Under the pieces are notes generated by a model, which saw nothing but the letters and a program-made list of their open reading frames with translations, had not been told where the DNA came from and did not search any database. The translations under genes and the position numbers were made by a program. 64,000 nucleotides of DNA from NCBI RefSeq assembly GCF_021018895.1, contig NC_079379.1, forward strand, positions 22,624,276 through 22,688,275, read 5' to 3'. Below, in pieces: positions 38,540-62,094 of the stretch. Source of the DNA: Seriola aureovittata (taxonomy: Eukaryota; Chordata; Actinopteri; Carangiformes; Carangidae). Numbering within the stretch: the first letter of the stretch is position 1; each line of letters starts with the position of its first letter.

Positions 38540-39225
38540 CACACCTTCAGGTTAGGAAGGAGCCCACTGAAATATAAGATGAACCACATGTACTGGCTGC
38601 AAAGTAAAGAAGCAACATAACCCGTTGGGTTTGATTAAGTTAAATTTATTAGATGGTAAGGAGGATAAGAAAGGTAAACAAAGTGGGAATAACTATAACA
38701 GGGGAAAAGGGCAAAGGGATGCTTCTTAAATCAAAAAGGAACTAGAACAGAAAGGACTCAAACGGTCCTTTTTAAATTTTTGTTTTGTTTATTTATTAGT
38801 TATTTATATATATGTATATAGTGATTATTTTATTTTATTCTATTTGTTTATATTATTTGAAATTATTTCACTTTTAAAGTTGTTTATATTTCAGATTGTA
38901 CAATTTAAAAACCCAAGACAGCATGGCTTGTTGCCTCAGGGAAATACACTAAACTTTTATTACATCATTGTTGACTTGTTGCTATTTTCTGTGACAATAT
39001 AAGTTGTTTTGAAGATGTCAATTTTTTTTTTTTTTTTACCATGTGCCATGTTATCTAATAAACATATTAACGACGGCCTGCAGACAATCAGTTCATTAAG
39101 CAGTGATTGGATGCAGGCTGCAATAAATGCTGCCTCTCATGCTGCACACACATGCAGAGCAAGTAGCTTCAGGGCAGGTGGGCTACCGTTGCTTTGACCA
39201 AGCTGTGTGTGTGTTTCAAACAGAA

Positions 39226-40868
39226 ATGGCTTGTGGAGTTCATCTGGGGTAAGACTTTTTCTTTTTTTTTAACAGCTATTTTAAGTGTTTGTAATGTTGC
39301 TGTTGACCCAATTTCTTCTGACCTTGATGTTGTTTTTTCTGTGCAGGATCTTGCTGATTTGTTTAGTTCAAGCAGAGCATGTACGCTGTTTATGGGCCAC
39401 ACAAGGTGAGCAGAAACACCAGTGCGTCACCATCATTTAACTCTGATTTTTTTATTAGTTTGTGGATCTAAACTTGCTGTTTTCTCTTTGCAGCTCAAAG
39501 CTCCAAGAGACAAAATGGCGACGCATATGTTGGCTTCCTGCAACAGGACAGCGGCCTGCGAAGGCTCGGTGGCAGCTATCCCCAGGATCAATTCAGACAA
39601 GACTCCATTTCTCCAGCCCGCAGCAGCTTCAATTCAAAGACCTCAGCTAGCGGCGGTTACAATAACCAGAGACTCTCCAGTGGTGGCTACGCACAAACTG
39701 TCTCGCAGCCAGCGCAGGGCGGCCACGCTTCAGTCAGGCTGGTGCAGAGCAGCTCGGCCTCAAGACCAAACTGGAGAACGACAAACACGAAAGAGGTGAA
39801 TGCTCCGAAACACTCATTTGGCCTCTCTACTGCTATTGCTAGTGGAACCTCTGTGAGTAAGTACAATGAGAACCAGAATGGTGGTGCGAGAGCTTGGAAA
39901 GCTCAGCAGGGTACGCAACGTACTAGCCAGTATCTTCCCGGCAGTTCTGTATCTGGTCAGAGTCCTTCTAGGGAGAGAGGCTACGACTCGTCGTCCTCCC
40001 ACCAGTCTGCAGCACAGACACCTCGAAGTGCTGCTGCCAAAACACCAGCCCGCTATGGACAGGGAGGCTTCTCTTCATCTTCCAGCCTGTTCAGTGCAGG
40101 TGTTCCTCCTCCTCTGCTGCAGTACTCTGAGAGGATGCAAACATCAGCCACTGGCCCTGCCAGAAGAGTGTCCTCACAGCGTCGCTCTAAGGCGTCAAAA
40201 CCCTCCAGTTTCTCCTCCACTCAGAATGCGAGAGCTAGCTATAACCCCAGTCAGGCTGAAGCTGGAAACCCGTACCAGAGCAAGCTGTTTCCTGCTGCTG
40301 GAGGAAGTGCCCAAGGAAGCTACAACCCCACTTCAAACCGTGTGAGTTATACCCAGTCTCTTCCAGCGGCCTACAAACAAAACGCTCCTGTGGGCTTTGC
40401 ACCGCGGAGTGTCAAAGCGCCCGCAAGCCAGAGGTTGAACTACAAACCCAGCTACACCTCCACCGAACAGTCTCCCAGCAGAAACCTGGCCGCCTCTGGG
40501 AGCAGCAGAGCGGGAACCTCCCCTCAGCTCTTCGCCCCGACCAGAACCCACGACATCCCTCATCGCTACGGCGGGTTCGCCATCCGACGTCTGAAGGATC
40601 CTGTTGACGAGAAGGAAGCTGGTGTCCAGAGGCCACAGCCTTACAAGCCACAGGCTGCACCTTACAAGCCACAGGCTGCGCCTTACAAGCCACAGGCTGT
40701 GCCTTACAAGCCACAGGCTCCAAGTGTTCACCAGGCGAGCAAATGGAAGAGGATCCGGCCGGGTCAGGGACACAACCAGGTGAGTATCTGACTATTTCTC
40801 TATCCTACATGATTTGAAGTCTAGTTTCTAACCATTTCTTCTTCTTATAGGTGCAGGAGGATCAGTAA
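39226..40868 (+). CDS. Secreted low-complexity protein with C-terminal PYKPQ repeats, copy 2
   Basis: Coding exons 39226-39248, 39347-39405, 39494-40779 and 40851-40868 give 461 aa, with the same signal peptide and exon phases as copy 1. Relative to copy 1 it carries eight extra residues (SQRLNYKP, at about 40427-40450), one extra Ser near SPARSSF, several substitutions, and only four PYKPQ units instead of six. All differences are in frame and no stop or splice defect is seen, so both copies look functional. Its upstream context beyond 149 bp is the 3' end of unit 1, so distal regulation may differ from copy 1. The family is not recognised; an extracellular structural or egg-coat-like role is only a guess from composition. 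Confidence 0.85.
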
Positions 40869-40892
40869 CTACTTACTGTATTTGTATTTTCA

Positions 40893-40898
40893 AATAAA
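40893..40898 (+). terminator. Polyadenylation signal, copy 2
   Basis: AATAAA 25 bp after the stop, as in copy 1. Confidence 0.7.
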
Positions 40899-40992
40899 GT
40901 TATTAATTTAAATCTTGGCTTCTGTCTTGACTTCACATATCCCAGTTATGTGGTGCTGGGATGTAACAGGCCAAAGCTTGAATGTAGCATTG

Positions 40993-41006
40993 GTGCCACC
41001 TAGTGT
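40993..41006 (-). promoter_or_regulatory. CTCF-like motif, unit 2
   Basis: Same 13-of-14 match as the site at 36072. Confidence 0.4.
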
Positions 41007-41470
41007 GTAAAAGGTTTAATGGTTGCTCTGAACCTGCACATTGCTTTGCAAGCCTCCTGCAAATATGAAGGTCTGAACAATGTTTGCATATCTACCTGGA
41101 ACCAAATGGTCATTTGTCAAGTTTTGCTAAAGTTACAAAAGTGCAGACACTTGCTTTGCTAAATGTGACTTACACTAAATGCTGCAGTTGTATCATTTCC
41201 CAGTGTTTAACTGGGGGAAGGTTAAAATGCCACTTTACAATACTGATGCTTTGGGCCAAATGTGGTTTAAAATCATGGCTGTTACTACCTAATGTAGCAT
41301 CCTGACTGTAGCCTGGCAAACGCCCTTTAATGTCTCCAAGAACTGCATCAAGCTAAAACGACTCCAGAGCTCTGGCATTTAAAACACTTTTTGGGGGGAA
41401 AAACAGCCTGACAAATGATGCAATGCTCAGTTTAAATGACTGCTTCCAAGTGGCTGGATAAATTACTTAA

Positions 41471-41524
41471 TGTCTGTCCAAACACTTAGTTTAAAAGGTT
41501 TTAAACCAAGTGTTTGGACAGACA
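41471..41524. repeat. 54-bp near-perfect inverted repeat (hairpin), unit 2
   Basis: Identical to the hairpin at 36550, retained intact after the duplication. Confidence 0.85.
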
Positions 41525-44500
41525 TCGTGGTATGAGCTGTAGTTCTGAGATCAATCTTAAATCCCTGACTCTGTGCTGGTCTGTTTAAGATTTATTGTAT
41601 CTGATAATCCAGATAACTTGGGTCCCTGGTGACATTGTCCTCAAAGAACATCAGCCCTTACGAACAGACACCTGCAGTTTATTCAAGTCGCTTCATGTTC
41701 ACTGACTGGGTAAAAGATCTTCATAATTTATGTAATTAAAGACAGTTTTAATGTTGCACAACTTCATGTAATTTGATTTACAGTTAAAATATTTCCTTGG
41801 CTGTCTCTGCTCTGATATTAAAAACATGTTTTATATAGTGATCAAACCCTGTGCATACTGCAGGAACGTCGGTCTTCTCTCTCTCTCTCTGGTGGACCAG
41901 CACACCACTCTTCTAGTTACCATGTGTCACCACAGGGAGGCGCTGCAGGGAGGGGTCTTGGTGTGCACTGGCAGGAAGTGAGTCAAAGTGATAAACTTCA
42001 CAGGAGACTTGTCTTAATATTTCTAAACCTTTCTTGGGGGGGAAAGAGATTAAATAACACCAAATCACTAATGATGCAACATGCAGGATTGTTTTGATAT
42101 TGATTTACATAAAGTTTTCACCTCAGGAGAAAATGGGTCAGAGAAACATGTATCACATGCAAGTCTTGTACTTACCTTTTTTCCATGTCATGTGAATGGC
42201 GAGAGCTCAGGTGTTGGAGCAGGTTCATTTCAGGGTCGTTTCTTTTTTCCCCGGCTCCTATCAGCGTGACACATGGTGGTGCCAGCTGAGGTTTGTTTTT
42301 TTTTTTTGTTTGTTTTTTTTGGTTTTTTTTTAAGTAAAGCACCTGAAAGGAGAAGCAGCAGTACAGGTGTGATGAAGCTTCCTTCAAAGCAGACCTGGGG
42401 GGGAACGTCCCGTCTGTCTCCTGTATTTATGATCATATTGTCAGAGCTGAGGTGGAGAGATGATTCATCTCGCAGTGAACAGGACACAACACAGTTTCAT
42501 CTTTAGCTGCCACTTCAGAATGAACCTCACCTCTTGTTTGTTTTTAACCTTTCCACATTATGTAAAATAATTTTAATTAATTCAATTTTTATGTTTTTCA
42601 TTGCGTTAAAACTGTCAGAAACGTAGAAGATGTTATTTTGTGCAGACACTGCAGACAGCTGAGTTCTGACATTTAAGAACATTTAAAAATGAATCTGTTG
42701 CCTGTTATTCATTGACATATTAATTTATATATTTTACTTGTCTGATTACTTCACTTTGTCAGTTATTGGCCTCCGTATGAAGAAGTTCTGTCGAGTTCAT
42801 TTAGACTACATTAGTGTCCTAGGGTTCAGAGGACGTGGGTATTTATAGTCAAGACAGTTCCAATAAAAGATACAATCAAGATGCCTTATGGGAAATGTAG
42901 GAGCTACAGTTCTTGAAGCTTGAGCTATAAGGAAATCTGCTGTGATTATGATCATCCCGTCTGTTTTATTGAGCAAAAAGAAAACTGATGTACCACTGCT
43001 CATTTTCATAATCAATATACGTTCATGTTTATAAAAACATGATATGACAGTATAATGTTTGTCCTTGGGATGTGAACATTATCCAAGGTGAACAAGTGAA
43101 AGCAAAACAAAATAAAGTAATAAAAAAATTAATTAGTACACAAATAATTCAATATTTATATTAAGTGAAAAGGTAGTCCAGGAGTAGTAATTTTCTACCT
43201 TGATCTTCCCTCTTAGATTTCATTTCTTAAACCTCTCGTTTCCCTGTCCCCTCCTCTCACTCATTTACTCCTCAAATTGAAAGAAACAGTGTGTAAAAAG
43301 GATAAAGAAAGGATAAAGCAGTATGGCTAATGAATGAAAGAAAACTACACTGAATGGTTTCAAATGAGCGACTTCCTCCACTGAACATATCTAAGACCCA
43401 TAGTCAGTTAATTGGCTGTACTTTGCTGTTCTGACCACATGAGGGCGCCACACCTTCAGGTTAGGAAGGAGCCCACTGAAATATAAGATGAACCACATGT
43501 ACTGGCTGCAAAGTAAAGAAGCAACATAACCCGTTGGGTTTGATTAAGTTAAATTTATTAGATGGTAAGGAGGGTAAGAAAGGTAAACAAAGTGGGAATA
43601 ACTATAACAAGGGAAAAGGGCAAAGGGATGCTTCTTAAATCAAAAAGGAACTAGGACAGAAAGGACTCAAACTTTTTAAATTTTTGTTTTGTTTATTTAT
43701 TAGTTTTATATATATATAGTGATTATTTTATTTTATTTGTTTATATTATTTGAAATTATTTCACTTTTAAAGTTGTTTATATTTCAGATTGTACAATTTA
43801 AAAACCCAAGACAGCATGGCTTGTTGCCTCAGGGAAATACACTAAACTTTTATTACATCATTGTTGACTTGTTGCTATTTTCTGTGACACTATAAGTTAT
43901 TTTGTAGATGTTGTTAATTTTTTTTTTTTTTACCATGTGCCATGTTTTCTAATAAACATATTAACGACGGCGTGCACCGATTCACTCAGCTAGTGCGAGC
44001 ACTTGTGGCGGAGGGATACAGTACTTCAGTGGTTGAAAAAAATGTAGTGCCAAAGGAAAGTGCTGTTTTCACGGGAAGATTAACCGCTGAAAATATTCTA
44101 CATGAAGCAACATTTAAATAGATATTGGATTGTTTCTGTGGGCGTTTTTTAAAAGTTTCTAAAAGTTTCCTAACTTTCCTAACTGGGGCCGCGCTCATCG
44201 TAATCTACTGCAGGTAATGCACCGAATACTTTGCATAGCAGAAATAGCTGACGGTGGTTGAGTTCAAAGCTATAGGTGGTGACATCTGCGGAGTTATTCT
44301 CAGAGGTGTTGTAGCTTCTCAAGAAACAATGAAACTGGTATTAAGCGTCTCTTGACATTGACAGTACACCAGCAGAGGCCCCCAGAGCGTTATACTGTAC
44401 CATATGGATCCCTGTGATAAACAATAGCTGTCTGGCATTGTAATTAATGACTGATTTAGTCATCACATTATGTGAATGGAGGCATATTAACGCTAACAGT

Positions 44501-45648
44501 AATCCTGAGGTAGTCGTGGGGGATTGTCCACAGCATTATCAGGGAAATGCAGCTGCTCCTGTGTGGAAATCAAATGGACCTTTACGCTTTGTTTACAGAT
44601 GCAGTTTGGCAAATGAACAGATAGGAGTCATGTGGGACATTTCACAGGTGACTTCCGGGACAAAAACAGTTCTGTTTCCGATCTTCCAAGCTTTTCTTCA
44701 GGCAGGTCTCTGATGCGTCTTCTCAGTTGTTGGGAACCTCTGCTTCCTTTAATGTCCACCCCGTAGGAAAGGTTTAATTTCCCTAACTCTTTCTTTGATA
44801 CCCAGAGCTGAGATGCGTCCGTGGCCGCGGTGTGATCTCCCTCCGAGCAGTCGATGAAAAAACGTTGTTTTGGTTTTTTTTCTGAGATATTTCCTCCGAG
44901 ATTTCTGGCGGAGTAGCAGCGGTGACCCTCTTCCTGCATTCATAGCTGTGTTCAGCACTTTCTCGAGGGTCATCAACGTCGACGGAGGGAAACTCATCTG
45001 AAGCGCGCCCGAGGACATCCTGCTCTTGGCAGCTCACAAAATAAAGAAAGCTCATCTTCGGGTCAGTGTGCTCTGCCCCAGAAAGAAATTTCCTCCAGAA
45101 CAGCTGGGGAACGCTTGATTGGCAAGTAGCATCTTTCAAATCCTTTCAGCCAGTTTCCACGAAGCAGCACAGAAATCTTACCCGAGAAAAGACACTTATT
45201 CAGAGGGTACGGAAGCTACTGTAGACCACTCTGACTACAACTGCACCTGCTACCTTTTACTGCACAGGTGACAGGAAGTAGATGATTTGCTTTCAATGAT
45301 TTGTTCATGATCTCAGGCACAGAAAATACTTCTATCAGTTCAAGATAGGCGCAGAGCTTTGAGGGAACTCATTGACATACATACGTGCTTGCTACATGAC
45401 TTGATCTCGCAGGGTCTTCACACCAAATCGTGAGGTTTATCCGTTGATTCTCGCTGATTATTTCCGTTCATAATGAACCTCAGAGACTGAACCATCAAAT
45501 CCAGGGACATCAGACGTTTGACGAAGGCGTGACCCGTTCGTAGACCGCGAAGGCCGAACCGAACCAACCGAGCCGGCCTATGGAGGATTTTCCCTTTGTG
45601 TCACCAGCTGTTTCTGCCCTTACTGTGGCATTGCAAAGCACGGCCCCT

Positions 45649-45661
45649 GTTGCCTAGCAAC
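45649..45661. promoter_or_regulatory. Perfect palindromic X-box (RFX site)
   Basis: GTTGCCTAGCAAC fits the RFX consensus GTNRCC-N(0-3)-RGYAAC with a one-base spacer. It sits in a CG-richer patch with no annotated gene nearby, so it could be a cilia-gene-type promoter, an enhancer or part of an old repeat. Confidence 0.5.
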
Positions 45662-47153
45662 CTTGACAACACATACATTTTTTTTAGGTTGCGCCATGAC
45701 AGATCCAGCCTTCGTCGCCCAGGTAAAGAAAAGGCCGCATTCGAAGGAAGCTTTTTGAAATGGTGCGGACGAGTGATGCAATCGGTCTTCAGATGCAGCC
45801 TCCAAAGGATGGAGCCCCTGAATTTTTCCTGCAAAGTGATTGGTTAGCGGAGGGATACAACTTCTGTAGTACACCGGATACAAACAGTACAAATACATGG
45901 TAACACCTGCAGGATAAGAGCTATCAAAGAAACTAGATAAAACACAAAGAGAGGCTGCTTATTACTGATATTGTTTGCACATACAAATATTTAGAAACAA
46001 GTTTCTGCTGTTAAAGGTCACGGTGCTGTTGACTTATTAGACTACATTAAAAGGTGAAACTGGGAACCTATGTGGGAAATTGTGCTTATCTCGCCAGTCA
46101 GCTTATGTATAACCAACAATATAGTGTCGCACTGGATACACAAGTTCAACACCGCTGTATCTGACTGTGTGAAGCAATATATTTTAGGCAGCAGATAACA
46201 GAGGCTAGAGATGGCGGCCAAAAAAATATTGTTAAAGTTTCTTTTATCCCTGATGCGACGAAAGCTTACCTAATGTGTAACTATTACAACACTGGTCTTC
46301 CTCTTTTTCTTTTGCATTTTCATCTAATAGCATCTGCTGCTACTGAACACAGGACAGGAGGGGAGAGGTGCGAGGAACTTTGTTAAACTCTGTGTTCCTG
46401 CCATGTTGTTACTCAGCTAGCAGCTAACAAGGGCCAAGAAACGTATGTAAAATAAAGCCGACAGGTCGATGTTTAACAAGCTGGAAGTGGAGTCGGAACA
46501 GGCCCAGGTCTATGGACGGCAGCCATCTCGCCTGCTCTGCCTGCTCCAGCAGTGTCGTCTTGCTGCTCAGGCTCCAGGTGCTGATGGGAACAGATGTGTT
46601 TTCTGAGGCCAAGAAAAGGAGCCGTTTAACAATGTACTACATGGATAAAGACGTTTTTTGTCGATACAAGAAGGAAGTTTAAAAGGAAGAAAGGAAATCT
46701 CGTCTGTTCCGTTGGTTAATATTTTCTTAAAATTCAGACTCTTTCTCAAAATATTTCCTTTTCCTCAATGGCCCTGAGATAATAACAAAATGTGTTAAAG
46801 GAAGTTTCTCTTCGTTATCTTGACTCCGGTTTTTCATCATAGTATTTTCTTTCTCTCTATGTGATTTTTTTTTTTTTCTATGTGATTTTGCTTATTTTGC
46901 AAACAGAAACACAGTTTTATTATTTGTTTCATGTTCTCAAAAAAAAAAACAAACAGGATTTTGTCTCTAACAACGCATCAAATCAGCAAATAACATTCAG
47001 CTACTTCACTCATTAAATTATTCACTGCTGAGCTGTGCTGTAATCATTCTCTCCAGATTCATTTTTGACACATTGCATTAGGGTAGTGCAGTGTGAATGA
47101 GTAACTGCTTCCTCTGTAATGGCCTGTATCACTGTGCCATTACCTACAAATGA

Positions 47154-47167
47154 CCTCTAGAGGGCGC
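47154..47167 (+). promoter_or_regulatory. CTCF-like motif
   Basis: CCTCTAGAGGGCGC matches 13 of 14 core consensus positions and lies between the duplicated genes and arid1a. Confidence 0.4.
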
Positions 47168-48666
47168 AACGGCACAGACAGTGAAAACACCTCTATGACC
47201 TACTGCCAAAGGGGAACTCATAACTGGACTGACAAATGCGAACTTAGCCGAGTTAAAAGCTAGTGTTTGGTACATTATAATAAGACACAGTCTCCTGGTT
47301 CTATAAGTTGTGTTGAATTCAGAGTTTTAAAACTTAAAATTAAGCCGTTCTCTGAAGTTTTGGACCTAAACTTCCTGCTAAAAAACCTCCAAAACTCAAC
47401 CTTTTAAAATTAATTCAAATTAAAAATCTTGCTTTCACTCCATCATCTCTTCACTACTTTCCCCTCTTTCTCCTGTTTGTGTTTGCATTTAAAAATTGCC
47501 CTCCATATCAAATGTTTGATTTTCTCCTAAAGGAGCATCTCACCAATCTCTCACATGAAGTTTAACTCACCGTGAGAAGCGCCGCTTGTCCCGTGGAAAC
47601 AGTCGTGTGATGATTTTAGAGGAAGCTTTCGAGCATTTAAAAAAATAAAAATAATAACCCTGATGATGTCATCACAGTTTATCCTGCAGTATAAATTAAA
47701 GGTGCAAGGTTTTAAAGAAATGAGACGTGGGAGATGTAGGATCCAGTGTTTTTGAAGCTTGACTGGCACTAGAAACTAAAGATATCTCGAGTCATTTAAA
47801 AAATAAAATAAAATAGAAAATAAAAAGAGGTGTCTCTTGTGACTCCCCTAACTTTATTGAGTTGCCCTTTAAAGCACTCACCCGTGTAAAAAGTGCAGTG
47901 TAAATGTCTATCGCCAACTTAAATATTATGTGCATCTCTGCAAGTGAAAACCTCCTAAAGTCAACGTCTTTACTTTGTTGTTGTGTCTCTCAAACAACAG
48001 ATCTTGATCTCAGCGAGACGTCCTGATTAAACAAAGCTTAACGAAGTAAAGACACATCAAGAGGTGGCAGGAGTCTTTGAAAATGTAGCTGGAGCCACAT
48101 TTAGCTCATGCTGTTTTTTTTAGTTTGTTGTGGATGCTATTTTGTCTCTCCATTGATGACGACAAAGGGAAATAAATATTTCAATTAAACACGGCTTTCT
48201 ATGAGCAGGTTTTTGATTTAATCCATTTCATAAAAATAAATAAAATTCAGAGACAAAAAGAGAAGATGTAAATCGGATCTCCTACATCTTATCTGTAGGC
48301 ATCAAACAGACCTGGCCTCTGCACACCCCCCCCCCCCACTAATGTAAATATTAATGTAAATATCAGCACGTGCGATTCCCGGGACGAGGTGTCAGTCAGC
48401 GCAGGGACGGGGGAAACATGGCTGTGCATTCGATAAGCAGCACACTCCGCAGAAGCTGCGCTGCGAGTTGTGTCTCTGCATCCATGTGTAAATATCAAAA
48501 TCGTCAGCAAAATCGACTCCGCTTTGTTCGTATCAAATTGTCTCTGTGCGAGTGCAAGTGCGAGCCAAATGAAAAATTCAGGACCTTATTTACCGCTGCC
48601 GCCACCGTGTATGAGGGGAATAATAAATAAATCCACAGCAAACGTCTTACGAAGATTTAATGTACA

Positions 48667-50085
48667 TTTATTCTTAACACGTGGAACATATAGTATAAAG
48701 ATTTCATACTGAATAAATGATATTCATTAAGCCAAAAAAAGGAAAAAAGAGGAATTTACATCAAGTTTTTAGCTACATCATCTGAAATACAAATATGCAG
48801 AATCCGCATCACTGGAAAAAAAAAAAAAAAAAAACAAAATAAACAAAATTAAAATGGTTTCTTCATCAAGGTCTAGTTTGTCATTTATGAAGGAGCTCAA
48901 ATGGAACCGCAGACATGATTTTTGTTATATTCTCTACACCCAGACTGGAGACAAACTGAAACTTGAAAGTTGTGTTTGTTGGGGGGGAGGGAGGGGAGGG
49001 GAGGGGAGGGGGGGGTGTGTGGTGGCGTTGGACAGCAGCTAAACACCCGCCCCCCCACCCCTCCCTCCCGCCGGAGCGCGATACGAGCAGGGTGAGGCGC
49101 CGAAGTAACGGAGAGGATGGGGCGTCAAGTATTCACATGGCATACTTGATGCAAAGAAGGGGGGGGTGGGGGGGGTGGGAGAGAGGGGGGTGGGGGGGGG
49201 TAGGTGGGGACTTGTAATTGTCAAAGATTAAAAATGGTGAAGAGCAACAGAAGTTGAGAAAGAGAGAGAGAGAGAAGTGTAATGTACAACATCATATATA
49301 CACTGCAGCTTGGACTGCATCTAGAGTTGAGGACCAGTCCTAAAGAGGTGACTTTTTAATATAAGGGTCAAGTCATACAATCAAGGGACAAAGAGAAGAG
49401 GTCGGGGTGTTGTAGGTTCACCATACTTTGGGGGGAAAGCCGTTTTCTCTCTCGACATTAACTAAAACTGTTTTTAAAAACTACAGTTTGCTGCCAAGCC
49501 AGCGTATCTCAGTGTGAAACAGTATTATTACAGTATGTTTACAGTTTTTAAGGTGTACAGTACAGAAAAAAGTCCTACAATCTACTGCACAGGCCTCCCA
49601 TGACAGATGTCTGTTCACAGCCAATAATGTGGTTCCTGTGGGGCTGAGTATATAGCATCCAAAGTTACAGCAATTATACCACACCACAGTCCGTGCGCGC
49701 GTCTATGTAGCCTCCGAACATGAACCATAATATTGTTTAGTCCGTGCCCTCTCCCCTCCCTGCCGACCCCCAGAGGGAGGAAGCGAGCACACGTATCCCC
49801 CAAAACTCACTGTAAACGAGACAGCAACTTTGGTTACAGTTTTTTCTTTTTTCTGGAGATTTTTCTTTTCATTAAAAAACAAGTCCTTTTTTTTTTTTTT
49901 TTTTTTCCCCCGCAGGGCAGCGCACTCTGTCCTATGCCTGGGTCCCAAATCTGCTCTTCGTTGCCAGTAATCTTTCCATTTCAGACGCCTTTTTATTTTT
50001 TAAAATCCACAGCTACTTCATGATATTCCTTCCTTTTAGTGAGAAGCAGGGGTAGAAAGACAGTGGAATCCGAGGTGATTTTGCA

Positions 50086-50116
<31 letters not shown>

Positions 50117-50281
50117 GGACAGTCAGTTTTGCTCTTTTCACTCACACGCAACAGACATACACTCACACACACACACACACACACACTCACACACACACAC
50201 AAAAAAAAAGAAAAAAAAAAAAAGGGAGGGGAGGGGGTGAGGGGAACGGAAAGAGGCAGAGCTGAAACCTCCCCACGGCTG
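48667..50281 (-). other. arid1a 3' UTR with polyadenylation signal
   Basis: On the minus strand the arid1a stop at 50282-50284 is followed by about 1.6 kb without coding potential, ending at an AATAAA (plus-strand TTTATT, 48667-48672). It holds poly-A/T tracts (49880-49907, 50091-50116), a CA repeat (50165-50200) and a G-rich stretch (48981-49016, 49158-49206). The length is similar to that of mammalian ARID1A 3' UTRs. Confidence 0.5.
48981..49206. repeat. G-rich (GGGGA)n and poly-G tracts in arid1a 3' UTR
   Basis: GGGGA pentamers at 48981-49016 and interrupted G runs at 49158-49206 flank a C-rich stretch at 49046-49070. Many G-runs of four or more occur close together, on the strand opposite to the arid1a transcript. 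Confidence 0.8.
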
Positions 50282-61767
<11,486 letters not shown>

Positions 61768-62008
61768 TTAAACTTTTTTTTCCAAGTTTAAGTCTCTTTT
61801 TCTTTTTTTAATTTTATTTTATGCACCATTTCAACTGTTTGTGATGCAATTTGACAATTTCATGGGGACAGTTTTATAAGAATCACTGTTTATAAGACAT
61901 AAAATATCAAACAAATAATCCTCCGCAACCCTTTGGGGGGAAGCTGCAGTTATGATGGAAAGTGGGAAATTAAGTGGAAAAACCCGATATGCGATATCAA
62001 AGGCAAAT

Positions 62009-62010
<2 letters not shown>

Positions 62011-62093
<83 letters not shown>
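62011..62093. repeat. (GT)n microsatellite in arid1a intron
   Basis: About 40 GT units interrupted once by GAGT. Confidence 0.95.

Positions 62094-62094
<1 letters not shown>

Larger units (their letters stand above)
34124..39076 (+). repeat. Tandem segmental duplication, first 4.95-kb unit
   Basis: The sequence from CCTGCAGACAATCAG at 34124 recurs from 39077, and the unit end AACATATTAACGACGG at 39061-39076 recurs at about 43955-43970. The two units are direct and abut exactly. They are nearly identical across promoter, exons, introns and about 3 kb of 3' flank, differing by scattered substitutions and small indels, so the event is recent. Each unit holds one complete gene. Confidence 0.95.
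39077..43970 (+). repeat. Tandem segmental duplication, second 4.89-kb unit
   Basis: This is a direct copy of 34124-39076, beginning at CCTGCAGACAATCAG and ending at AACATATTAACGACGG just before unique sequence CGTGCACCGATTC. It is about 60 bp shorter than unit 1 through several indels, including the PYKPQ block and a 3' flank deletion near 42650. Confidence 0.95.
43971..48650. other. Intergenic region between duplicated genes and arid1a, no gene recognised
   Basis: Short open frames on both strands lack homology and plausible splicing. A CG-richer patch at 45500-45860 contains a perfect RFX X-box. The text at 46440-46610 (CTGGAAGTGGAGTCGGAAC and following) and at 45680-45840 resembles dispersed fish repeats, but I cannot name a family. 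A CTCF-like site lies at 47154. Confidence 0.45.

Noticed and set aside
43986..44198. Minus-strand frame MSAAPVRKVRKLLETFKK as a first exon
   Set aside because: The Kozak context is acceptable, but the text is an internally repeated AGTTAGGAAA/AACTTTTA motif and no downstream exon or homology is seen.
44628..45139. Overlapping minus-strand frames of 89-118 aa
   Set aside because: Three frames are open in the same place, none resembles a known protein, and no consistent splice chain was found.
46424..46612. Frames around LEVESEQAQVYGRQPSRLL
   Set aside because: The text looks like a dispersed fish repeat and ends quickly; no gene structure could be built.
48370..48712. Plus-strand 80-86-aa frames just beyond the arid1a 3' UTR
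   Set aside because: Two overlapping frames without homology; the region is more likely intergenic.
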